Shown here: in pieces, positions 39,001-51,000 of the stretch | Layout: every line of letters starts with the position of its first letter | Position numbering within the stretch: the first letter of the stretch is position 1 | Assembly: GCA_007922225.1 (NCBI GenBank) | Contig: ML679989.1 | Location: 21,916,017 to 21,980,016 of the forward strand | Source of the DNA: Emydura subglobosa | Lineage: Eukaryota > Chordata > Testudines > Chelidae | Length of the DNA stretch: 64,000 nt | Direction: 5' to 3' | The notes under the pieces: model-generated | What the model saw: the letters and a program-made list of their open reading frames with translations, nothing else | Told to the model about the DNA's origin: nothing | Databases searched by the model: none | Position numbers and translations under genes: made by a program

Positions 39001-42000
39001 CCAGCCAATCCTTTAGTAACTAAAACTAAAGATTTATTATAAAAGGAAAGAAACAAACTATAAGAGAAAAGTTAAAAGATTAAAGCAATCAGATACTTAC
39101 AAATGATTTGAAAGTCTATATGTATCAGGGTTTTATTAGACTTGTGGAGTTGCAGGCTTGTACAGTCCCTCTGGTGTACATCCAGTACCTGGATGGGTCT
39201 CAGTCCTTTGTTTCACAGAATCACAGCTTCAGTTGTGGATGAGCTGATCCAGAGGAAGGTGAAGACTGAAAACTAAAGACTGATTGCAGACTGACGACGT
39301 CACTGAAGACAAAATGGATGTGGTGCAGCTGCCTTTATGTCCCTGGCCTTGGCCTTTGCCATGCTGCTTGTGGGAATTTACAGAAATAAGATAGAGTCCA
39401 GGGTCACATGAGTGAGTCCTGTTGAGTCATCAGGTAGAGCCCCTGGCTACTCTCCCTCGGCCCATTATACCTCTGAGCTCCCTTAATGGGCCATCAAGCG
39501 CTGCTGCCATCCTGTCTGGGGAGTCGCCCAGAAACACAGCACAAGTTGAAATACAGACACATCCAACATATCCATAACTTCCAATACACATGTGACACAT
39601 GCACATAAATAAGATCAAAAGAAGATCAAAAGAAATCTAATGAGGTTCAACAAAGATAAGTGCAGAGTCCTCCACTTAGGAAGGAAGAATCCCATGCACA
39701 GCTATAGACTGGGGACCGACGAACTGGGCAGCAGCTCTGCAGAAAGGGACCTGGGGGTAATGGTGGATAAAAAGCTGGATATGAGTCAGCAGTGTGCTCT
39801 GGTTGTCAAGAAGGCTAATGACATATTGGGCTGCATTAGGAGGGGCATTGCCAGCAGGTCACGGGAAGTGATTATTCCCCTCTATTCGGCATTGGTGAGG
39901 CCGCATTTAGAATATTGTGTCCAGTTTTGGGCCCCCCACTACAAAAAGGATGTGGACAAGTTGGAGAGAGTCCGGCGGAGGGCAAGAAAAATGATTAGGG
40001 GGCTGGAGCACAGGACTTATGAGGAGAGGCTAAGGGAACTGGGCTTGCTTAGTCTGCAAAAGAGAAGAATGAGGGGGGATTTGATAGCAGCCTTTAACTA
40101 CCTGAAAGGGGGTTCCAGGGAGGATGGGGCTAAGCTGTTCTCGGTGGTGGCAGATGACAGAACAAGGAGCAACGGTCTCAAGTTGCAGTGGGGGAGGTCT
40201 AGATTGGACATTAGGAAAAAGTTTTTTACTAGGAGGGTGGTGAAGCACTGGAATAGGTTACCTAGGGAGGTGGTGGAATCTCCATCCTTAGAGGTTTTTA
40301 AGATGAGGCTTGACAAAGCCCTGGTTGGGATGATATAGCTGAGGTTAGTCCTGCTTTGAGCAGGGGGTTGGACTAGATGACCTCCTGAGGTCCCTTCCAA
40401 CTCTAATATTCTATGATTCTATGATACTTAGCAAATTATAACCTTTCTAACAGTACCTGACATGGCCTGTCTCATATGAATTATTGTAAGTTTGACATAT
40501 TGGTGTTAAATAATATCATAAATGGTCCCCCAATCCAGCCGGCATCACACAAGGAATTTTGAAATGGCTTCATTCGGAATGGGAATGAAAGCACAATTTT
40601 GAAAGTCACCATGAAGGAACCTTCTAAGAAAAAGTTTCGTTTCAATTTTGACTTTTTAAAAAAAGACGTGTTCTAGTATTCTGAATTAGTGCTAGTGTAT
40701 TATCCTATAGTGTAGAACAGAACACAAAACCAAACTGAACCAGAGCGCTTCCAAACCGAAACATTGAAATGTTTCATTCTGCCGACTTGACTTAACTTTG
40801 ATATCCAGAAAGATACAGGAACAAATTATTAAATAATCAATTTGTCAGGCTAATAGTGGTATAAGGAATAGCAGCGTGGATTTGTCTAAAACAAATCATG
40901 CCAAACCAGTTCAATTTCCTTCTTTGCCAGGGTTTCTGACCTAGTGGATTGGGGGGTTGGGGGGAGGGAGCAGAAGTTGTGATATCTCTTGAGGTCAGTA
41001 AGGCTTTTGACGCACATGACAGTGTCATAAACAAACTAGGGAAATGTAGGCTAGTTGAAATTACTATAATGTGGGTGCAAGATTGGTTGAAAAACTGTAT
41101 TCCAAAAGTAGTTCTAAATGGTTCACTGTCAAAATGGGAGGAAGTATCTGGTGGGGTCGGTCCTGGGGCTGATACTGTTCAATGGTTTAATTAGTGACGA
41201 GGATAACCGAGTGAGGTGAGTAGGCTTATGAACTTTGCGGCTGACACCAAGCTGGGAGAGGTTGGAAGCACTTTGGAGGACAGGCTCAGAGTTCAAAACT
41301 AGCTGGACACATTGGAGACGGTCTGAAAGCGACGAGATGAACTTCACTAAAGAGAAGTGCAAAAATACATCACTTAGGAAGGAAAAAATCAAATGCACAG
41401 CTACAAAATGGGGACTCACTGGCTAGGTGGTCGTACTGCTGGAAAGGAGCTGGGGGTTCAGAAATTGACTATGAGCCACCAGTGTGAAGCAGCTGTGAAA
41501 AAGGCTCACGTCGTTTTGGGTTGTATTAATAGGAGTGTCGTATGTAAGACAGGGGAGGTAACTGTGCGTCTGTCGCTGGCCCTGAGGCCTCAGCTGGATA
41601 CTGTGTCCAATTCTGGGTGCCCCACTTTAAGAAATATGTGAACAAATGGAGAGAGCCCAGAGGAGAGCAGCAGAAAAGATCAAAGGTTCAGAAAACCTGA
41701 GCTCTGAGAAGTTTCAAAACCTGGGTGTGTTTCGTCGTGAGACGACTGTGCGGGACCTTCAAATCTGCCCAGGGCTGTTGTACAGAGGCTGCTGATCAAT
41801 TGTCCACCAACGGCCGCTGTGGAATCCCCATCACGGGAGGTTTGGAAGAACAGGTGGGACAAACCCCTGCCAGGGCTGCTCTAGGTTTACCTGTTCCTGT
41901 CTCCGCGCAGGGGGCTGGACTAGATGGCCTCTCAAGGTCCCTTCCAGCCCCACATCTCTATGACTCTATGGCAATGTCAACATGGGACATTTCTACACTG

Positions 42001-45000
42001 GTGGGACTTCTTTTGTTTTGTTTTGTTTTTTTCTGAGGTGAAATTCCAGAGCAACCAAGGGTTTTGTGGCGTCTTCCTCTCTTGACAGACTCCCGTTCCC
42101 ACGCACTATGGTCTGCCGTAGCTGTTCCGGCCAGCTGCCCTGTGCACTGCAGTAGGCACTACCTAGGGGTGGGCGGAATTGCCATTTGGCTCATCGGCAG
42201 CTCTGCCAGGGACATTTCTTCACCTGGAGAAACCCATCAGATGGAGATGTGATCTCTGCCCCACAGACAGAGCCAGCTGGCCCTGAGGCAGGGTCAGTGG
42301 AAGGGATTTTGGGATAAAGCACGTTCTCAACCAGCTTTGAGGCCCTGGGTTTTTTTCGCCTTCCTCTGAAGCATGGTGCAGAGGATTCTTGCTGATGGAT
42401 TCTCTGTACCTTGAAGTCTTTAAATCATGATTTGAGGACTTTAATAACTCAGCTGGAGGTTAGGGGTTTATTACAGGAGTGGGCGGGTGAGGTTCTGTGG
42501 CCTGCGTTGTGCAGGAGGTCAGACTAGATGGTCATATTCGTCCCTTCTGACCTTAGAGTCTATGCGTTTGTTTATCACAAAGTCCAGTTTGTCTGGCAGG
42601 ATAGGCTGGAGAGTCTGTGACTCCATGGTAAGACTGGTACAGTGATCCAGGAGTTCACATTTGTTACTGGGTTGATGAAATCTAGTTATAAAACACACCA
42701 CCACTATGGGGTGTCTGCCCTGTTTTCGACAGTCTGCCCTGAGCTTGGCACTCAGTTGTGAGCCATTCCAGACAACGTGACAAATATCCCATAAATAATA
42801 ATACTATTTTGTGATGCTCCCAACAGTGATGCAAGAATGTGAGTGCCAACATCAGGACAGACTGTTACAAAGCAGGGCACCAACTCCCGCTGGGCTATGA
42901 GTGCTACACTTGGATCTCACCAACCCACTGCACCAAATGCAAACTCCTCAGGCATTTAAACAGCCTTAAGATGGCGTCCCAGACAGACCCCTGGGTGCTC
43001 CAATCTGCTTTGCCACTCAGATGAGCGTATCTCTTGTGGTAGATGGCCCCTTACTCCGAGAATCACAGCAACATTCAGGTTATTTCTGGTTCCCAAAGAA
43101 CCAGTCACTTACCCCTAGTCAGTTGTGCTCTAGGTCTCACCCCAAAGACAACACTTGTAGCCAATCCTATGGTCAATTATATGAACATTTATTAAATAAG
43201 AAAAGGAAATTAGAGAGTTATTTGCAAGCTAGCAAACACAGACCCATGAATGAGTGACAGTCTTAGGTTGCAAAAGATAATCCGGGCTTCTGTAATCAGC
43301 AAGCTCTATATGTCCACTAGGGCTAATTCAGGCTAAGCAGCTGGGGATCTCTTGCTCGTGCCTAGAAATACTTTGTGTCAGCCCTGCTCCTGAGTCCAAG
43401 CAGCATTGATCCTTAGTTCCTTTTATTTGTGTTGCTTTGTGCTGTGAGTGGCAAACTCAGCTGATGGGAGGTGTCCATGCGTGTGATTCATTTTTCATGG
43501 GAAGGGGAGCAGACCGACAACACCAGGCCTTTTGTTGATGGTGTCTCAATCCAGATGTGGGGCGTTTCCAGTTGTAAGAACCAGCCAGAGCCCGTCTGGT
43601 ATCACTGGGTCTCCTCTTTGGGAAGGCGGCAGTTAATGTCCCTCTCCTGTCTGGTGAGTCAGACAGGCATGGAGGCTCACAACACGCCCGCTCAAGTGTT
43701 ACCTTACAATACGGAGCACAGACATTACAGGTCAGATTTATGCAGGCGGCAACTCACAAGCATTCAACAGAGTCAAGACACTAAACACATTTGTATAATT
43801 CTCAGACCTATCTTATTGCTATTAACCCAACCAGTGCAGACAGGTGCAGCTGTACGTGTCCAGTTGCAACACAGGGACATGGCGTGAGCTGGTACCTGGT
43901 CTCTGGTGTTCCATATTTATCTCCAGATCTCAAGGCACTTTATAAGGATGGGTCAACACCATTATCTTCATTTTATGAGGGGGAAACTGAGGCATGGAGC
44001 GGAGCCATGACTTCCCAAGGTGTTGCATTGCATCAGCGGCAGAGCTGGAAGTAGATCTCAAACCCATTTCTCTGCTGTGACCTGCTGTCTCCCAGCGCTG
44101 GCACTATATCCGCCAGCTCCCGCCCACCCTTGACATACAACGTGTTTTAAGTGGTGTTTGGGAGACGCTGCTGGATGGCAGGACAATCCACAGCTCACAG
44201 CAGCCCATGGCTCCTCAGATCCAGCTCCTAAGAGACCAGTGAGTGTCCAGTCTCCTAGCCCCAAAAGCTGACGGGGCAGACATCTTAGCTTCTCTTCAGC
44301 ATATGGTGGCTTTCCAAGGCTTCTATACTCGGGGATTTTGCCTCCATTGTGTTTAACTCTCTGACCCATGAATATTGGTCAATGACTTTCCCAGAAGCCA
44401 CCATCTTCCTCCTGCAGCCACAGGCTGACGCGAACAAGAACCAAGCCCAACTTCAGCCCAGCTGAAAAGAGGAAGCCCCTGAAATCTGCCCTGCAGCTGA
44501 TTCTCAGGCGCTCCCAGCGTAGCTGTGCAGGGCTGAGGCTGGGGTGTGCAAAGGGGGCTGGGAACAGCCCAGGTGCAGAAGCTCAGAGTAGCTGCTCCCC
44601 ACCTGTCAGGCCTCCAAGCCCTGAGATTCTGTGACCCCGCCAGTCAGCCAGCCCCAGCAGGGACAAGAGCCAGGGACAGGGCTCAGTGCTGCCTGGGCTG
44701 GCGGCCCTGAGCTCTGGCCCCACTCATTCTGCGTTTCTCTCTCTGGCAGCGTGGCCTCACCCTGGCATCCAGTCCATCTTCATCAACAGGTGCGGCCGTC
44801 CCGCCCAGCAGGTGTGCGACTTCATGTGCGACTGCAGGGACTGCTCTGATGAGAACCAGTGCGGTAAGTCCCAGCTGCCTTCGGCTTCCAGCTGGGTCTT
44901 TCCTGAACAGCAGCTTTCTGGGGATTTGCAAGCCGCAGCCAAAGAACCTCGGGTTCCCCAGGGTTCCTGGCCCCTGAGCCCGGCTCCAAGAGCAGAGCTG

Positions 45001-48000
45001 GGAACCCAGCGCTGCTGCGAGACCTGTCGGCATCAGACAAAGCCGGGCCAACGTCCCGGAACGGCCAGAGGCACTGCAGGGCGACAGCCTTGTCGTTTCC
45101 CTGCTAGCTCTGCCTGGCACCGAGGCCCCAGGGGAGTCACCTCGGGTTACCCACGTGCCACTTGCCCACCCACCTACGTACCCACTCGCCTCACCCATCT
45201 CCACACCCAATCCCACTCACCTCCTGCTGCCGGAAATGACCTGTCCTGGGTTTTTGTCAGCAACCGAAACCAGTCCAGCCCAGCCCGCATGAGCAGGATC
45301 CCAGCACTGGTCACTCTCCTCTGCTCCCATCAGGTTACCACAAAGAATCAGCCGTGCTGGGAACTCCCTTCACCTGTGATTTTGAAGAGGGCAGCTGTGG
45401 CTGGAAGGATGTGAGCACCTCTGCCTACGGATGGGTCCCGGAGCGAGCTGGCGTAGCCATGTGGGGGCCGGGGCCCAGCACCGATCACACCCGGGGCACC
45501 GATCTGGGTAACCGCGTTGCATTCCACTGGGCAGCCACTGTCAGTACCTGTGCGCTGGGGTGTCAGGCTGGAAAAGTCACCCTCCCAGTAGCAGCTGTAG
45601 CTGCGGAGCGCCCGGGGTAGGGAGCGCTGGGATGTTCAGAACAGATCCGCCTGTGGCCAGTACATGTGGCTCTGCCCCGGGCCCTGTCGCTTTAAGGCTG
45701 GGATTAAAAATGCACAGGAGCCAGGGTATTTGGTGGGCAGTACTTTGTTGGCCAGTGCAAAGCTGGTGTGAACTACACTACACCAAATGCGGGGGGCTCT
45801 GTGCAAATGGCTTCCCGAGAGGAGGGCGCTGGGGCATCTGGCCCTTGCAGTTCTGAAAGCCCAGCAGTCACGACTCCATGGCAGCATTTGGTATTTCTAT
45901 AGCTGGCCGCTGCCTTTATTCCTGAGCACATGCGTGCTGTCGCTCTGGGCATGTCTCACTGCAAGGAAACACCCAGCCATGTCGGCTGCCTTGGACGTGG
46001 GGGTCCGGGGCTGCAGGGCTGTAAAATGGCTGTGTGGACGGCCAGGCTCAGGTTGGAGCCATGGCCCTGGGACCCTCCCCATTCACCCCCCTGAGTGGCC
46101 CAACTAGGTCAATCTACATTTGAAGTGTAAACCAGGCCTGAGAGCATGGCCAAGGCATGATGGAGGAAGTCAGGGATTAGGAGGGCTGTGAAGGAGCTGG
46201 TGGGAATGGAGAGGCAGAGGAGCAGGGCTGGAGGAAGGCTGCTCCAGGTGCCAATGGCTGCACACAAGGCTCTTGCACAGGTAATAGTGACTCAGTTCTC
46301 AGGCGTACCTGGAATCACGCATTCAAATGAACCCATGTAAACGCTGCCTGAAGAAGGAGCCATGTGTGCACGGGATGCTGCTGCTATTTGAAATATTCCC
46401 TCTGGGCAGGGCCACGTGCAGAAATGTAACTTGGACTCCCTTTGGAGGGGCATGTTCTGTGTCCCCCAGGCCCGGGTGGAGCTCGCTCTTCTGTGCTCCT
46501 CTCCCCGTCCTGGCATAGCTTGCACCCCTCCCACCCCGCCACTGTGGCCCTGCGGCTGGAGTTCTGTGCCCCTGACGATTATTGGGGGGGCTGTGTGCAC
46601 TCCCCTGCCGCTGAGGGAGGCATTCCGCCTGCTGGGTTGTGTTAGACCCAAGATGTGGCGCCAGGTTTTCGCATGCTGTGCTGTAGGGGGGCTGCTGGTG
46701 AGCGCACACACGGCATTCGCGCTGGGTCTGGTCCCACAGAGCTGAGCTGCAGTGGATCGGGGAAGGACGGGTCTGTTTCCTTCTCCACTTTGCCCTGGCA
46801 GTGGGAACCATCATCCCCATGCATGCTCTCCCCAGGCTGGTACATGGCTGCAGAGACGCCCCGGAACACCTCTGCTGCCATCGCTAGGTTAAGGTCCCCT
46901 GTGATGCGCCAAGCGGCAGCCACCTGTGAGATCCACGCGTGGTATCACCTGTGGGGAGAAGGTAAGGGGCACACGCTGCCCTGTCTGCTACACCGGTGCT
47001 GCGTCGCCGGGGTGTGACGCAGCCTCTCCTGCCCCTAGCACAAGCTCTGTGCCTGGTGTTCGAGGGAGCAGTGGAGGGGACGCTGCAGCGGGTGTGAAGT
47101 GGGATCAGCTGGCCAGGACCGCTGGGAGGCTGGGGCTGCTCCCAGCACGTTGATGCAGTCTTGCCTGGTACAACGATGGGGTGAGCAGCGGTCACGTGAC
47201 CTTGCTGGAGACAGGAGCTGGGCTTGATGGAGCCCAGCTCTGCTCCTGTCTGGGAGTTCTTATGTTCCTCGTATAACAGCCTTGTCAAAGTTTCAGCAGC
47301 CCCAGACACCACTGGTATTAATAATAAATACACTTTTGCCCACCCCTTGCCCATTCCTTTCCAGGGGCCAGGAGCAGTTTACAAACATTTCTGAACCCTC
47401 ACTGGCTCCCTGTGATGTGGGGAATGATATAGTCCCCATGTTACAGCTGGGGAAACTGAGGCATAGAGGGGGAAGGCCTTGTCCAACATCACCGCGTGAG
47501 TGCCTGGCAGAGCAAGGGATAGAATCTGCCCTGCTCTGGGTGACGGCCATGGGCACAGAGACCCTTTCAGCTGCTAGGCCGCCTTACGTTTGCCACCAGA
47601 ACTGTCTCCTCCCGGCGGGGTTAAAGTAGAGCCCTACAGAACCCAGGTGTCCTGGCTCCCAGTTGCCTAGAAACTGTAAAGCACAAGCCCACGAAGGGCT
47701 GGCTCAGCTCAGGCTGGCCTGGTGGCCAGCAAAAGGCTTGGGTGGGGGCGCCCCCGGTGCCCAAGCGAGGATGAGAGGCTGGTGCTGGCTGGTGCCAGGA
47801 GCACCTGGAGACTGGGCAGGTCACGCTGCGGCGCTCGGGGAGCCCGGGCGGGAGGAGAGCCCCTGTACTCATGGCGCCTGGCTTCCTTGCAGGGCTCAGC
47901 GAGAGCGAGCGGCCGGGTCTGTGGGTGGAGCTGACGCGTGACAATGAGACTCTCACGCTGTGGCAGAGCCCAGAGAGCAGCGGCCATGCCTGGCGGGAGC

Positions 48001-51000
48001 TGGTTGCATACACGGGCCGGGTGCCAGGGGAGTTCCAGGTGAGAAAGCAGCCGTCGGCCACTGGCCCCAGAGAGCCCGGGGCGCACGCAGAGCCCGCGCC
48101 AGCGGAGGAGGCAGTCTGGCCTGTGGCAGGCCGCGCGCCCACCTCGCGGGAAAGGCAGTGCTGCGAAGGCAGGGACGGGGCGCGGCTGCGGCAGGTGGTG
48201 GCCCCGAGATGGTCACTCGGGGACCGCTCAGCCCAGGGGCTCAGGGCACAGGTTTGCAATGGCCCGTGGCATTAGCATCCAGCGAGGCTCCTGGCCAGGT
48301 GTGGCAGGCTGGTGTCCGCAGCCACCCGGGAGGGGCTGGCGCTCGGCGCGGGGAGGGCCCGAGGCCGGGAAGGGGCACGCACAGCAAGTACAAGCTCTGC
48401 AGCGCCTGCTGGGGGCTCGTGTCAGCTCCACCCGGGGTTAGCTGCCCCCCCGCCGGTCTCTGCCCCGCCCCTGGGCAACAGCCAGCCCCATTCTCGGGGG
48501 GGGGGGGGGAGCATTAGGAGCCTAGTGGCTGGGGGCAGGGTTAGGCTACACCAGCCAAGCCCGCGCCTGGCGCCAGGCTGGTGGTGCTGGTGCTTGTGCT
48601 GGTGCCGGTGCCTGAGCCAAGCCCACCTGAGGCTTCCCTTCCCTTGGCAGATAAGCCTCTGCTGGAGGCCCAGCTCCATGCTGCAGGGCGCCGTGGCTGT
48701 GGACGACGTGGAGTTCAGGAACTGCGGCTTGCTGCGTAAGGCTGCGCCCCTCTGTGCCAAGCCCCCAGGCTGGGACAGAGCCTCTGGCAGAGCGCATGCG
48801 CTCCCCCCGGGAAGGCTCCAGCTGCGTGGGGAAGCTGCCGCTTGCTGCACTGTGGCCAGCTCCTCTCTGCCAAGGTAGCAGCAGCCCAGAGGCAGGCTGG
48901 GACTCCAGCCCTTTGGGCTGCCTGAGCCGGCGGGCGGGCGGGAGAAAGCGAGCGCTGCCTGTCTGGGGCGGGCCGGGCCCTGCAGCAGCTCCATGGCCCC
49001 AAGCCTGCGCCCAGAGACATCAGCGGGAACCAACCGCTCGGTGCTTGTGTATGACCAGAGCCAACCGCCTCCCTGGGGCTGCTGCCCGGCCCGGCGCTGG
49101 CGTCTGTAATGCGCTCGAGCCAGGCCCAGCCACTTAGCGCCCGCTGGTGCAGAGCCCCACTGCCCCCTTCCCGCCCAGCGCTGAGCCTAGCTGCCTCCCA
49201 CGGACAGAACCGCAGCAAGGGTCGCCTCTGCTCCCTGGGGCTGCCCGGCCTGGCCGTGGGGACCAGCCCTGCAAAGCTGGGGTTTGCCCTGGTTTGCCAG
49301 GCTAGCTAACCCTTTCCTGCCGGCACCCAGCGTCCCTGAGCCTGGCGTGTGGGCCGGAGGAGAGGCCGTGCAGCCATGGGTCATGTGTGCAGCTGGAGCA
49401 GCTCTGCGACGGGACCGACGACTGCGGGGATCTGTCAGACGAGTCCGCCTCAGAGTGCGGTGAGTGTTCCTGGCCGGAGCGCACGGGAACCAGCGAGTGC
49501 AGCCTGCTGGAGTCAGGTGGATGGAGCCGGGGTCTTTCCCAGTCCCTCCGGGGGAGAGGCTAGGAGTGCTGAGGGGGCTGTGCCTGACTGGCTCCCAGGA
49601 GCTCAGAGTTTGGCCAAATGCTGCTGGGTGCTACCCCGCTACGCGAGCCGGGCCGGGCCAGCTCCAGGGACTCTGGTGTTGCTGGTTCCAGCAGGATGAG
49701 GAGGCATCCCCCAACATTTGCTGGGCACGTCCCCCCAGGCACACAGCCCTGCCCCTGGGGTAGAGGGCCTAGGACATACTGCCAAGCAGCTGTGGCTCCT
49801 CCTAGAGAGGGCGGTGGCACATGTGCCCCCAGCCAGCTCCTCAGGGTATTTCTGGGGCTGGGGCTGGGGCTGAGCCAGCCTCGCCCGAGTGGTTCCTGGG
49901 ACCTGCCCGCGTTGCAGCCTGCTCTTGGCCGGGAGGTGGCCTGTTTTAGAGGGCTCTTTGCTGTGCAGAGTGGGGAGAGTCCCGGGGCAGCTGGGGGGGC
50001 AAAGGAAGCATCCGCCCCTCTGCTCTCCTGGCTGCCAGGGCCAGGGGGACTGAGTCTGATGCCCCCTGTACCCACTGAGCAGGAGGGGAGAGTGCCCGGC
50101 GGTGGTCACAGGGGCTCCTGCAGCTGTTCTCACCCCACCCCCAGCGGGTGTGTACAGGATAATGAGGGGAGTCTCCAGCCCTGGGATGCCCTGCAGAGCC
50201 TTCCCCCCTGAGGTGAGGGGAACCCCCATGTGGTGTCACCCCACTGTTGCCTTCTTTCCCCTACAGGATCGTTCAGCATCTGTTCCTTTGAGGAGGGCTG
50301 GTGTGGCTGGGACGCTGAGCCCGATTGCCTGGCCTGGGTCAGGAACACAAGCCTCCACCTCACATCTGGGGACCGCAGGCCCACTCGGGACCACAGCAGC
50401 AACAGCAGGACAGGTACCTCTCCACCCGCGTAGGGCTGCTGGGTGCCACCCGCGCTGTGCCTGGCCCGTCAGGAGTGGAAAGCCGGGTCCGGGATACCCA
50501 AGGGTCGCTGAGGGGCTGGGTTGTTCTGCTGTGTATGTCTGGGGCCGAGCCGCCACGCCAGTCTGACCGTTCCCTGCCCCGCAGAATGTCCTCGTCTGGA
50601 CTGGCGTGTGGGGCCAGGGAACTGTGGCGAGGCCTGGGGGGAGCAGCTCGCTGAGCCCACCTGTTCCTGCCCCTCCTGCTCAGCAGGCCACTGTGATGTT
50701 AGGATCGGCTCACCTCTGCTCTCACCGCTGAGCGGGCTCCATGCAAAGGGAGGCTGGGATTTCCCTGGGCTAGTCCCGGCCCTGGGCCCTGGCCTGGCAC
50801 CGCCGGCTCACAGCCCAGAGCGCACGCCAAGCTGAAGCTTTGCTCGCTCACTTGTTGGTCACTGACCGGGTTCGGCTGGGCTCTGGGATCACACACAGCC
50901 AGCCGTGCTGGAGGTAGGTTCCCACGGACAGACTGCCTTCACTAGCCCAGCAGGGACGTTCCCACCGTGCACCTCCGGCCCGGCCCTCACGGGTGGCTGG

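Larger units (their letters stand above)
36083..44749 (+). other. MAMDC4: MAMDC4 intron 1
   Basis: At 8.7 kb it is by far the longest intron seen here and is mostly mobile-element DNA: a MIR-like copy, four CR1 segments, repeat copy B with a nested CR1, and hairpin-type A/T-rich sequence at about 36640-37070 and 40560-40800. Stretches 37835-38750 and 42580-43015 show nothing I can assign. Confidence 0.7.
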
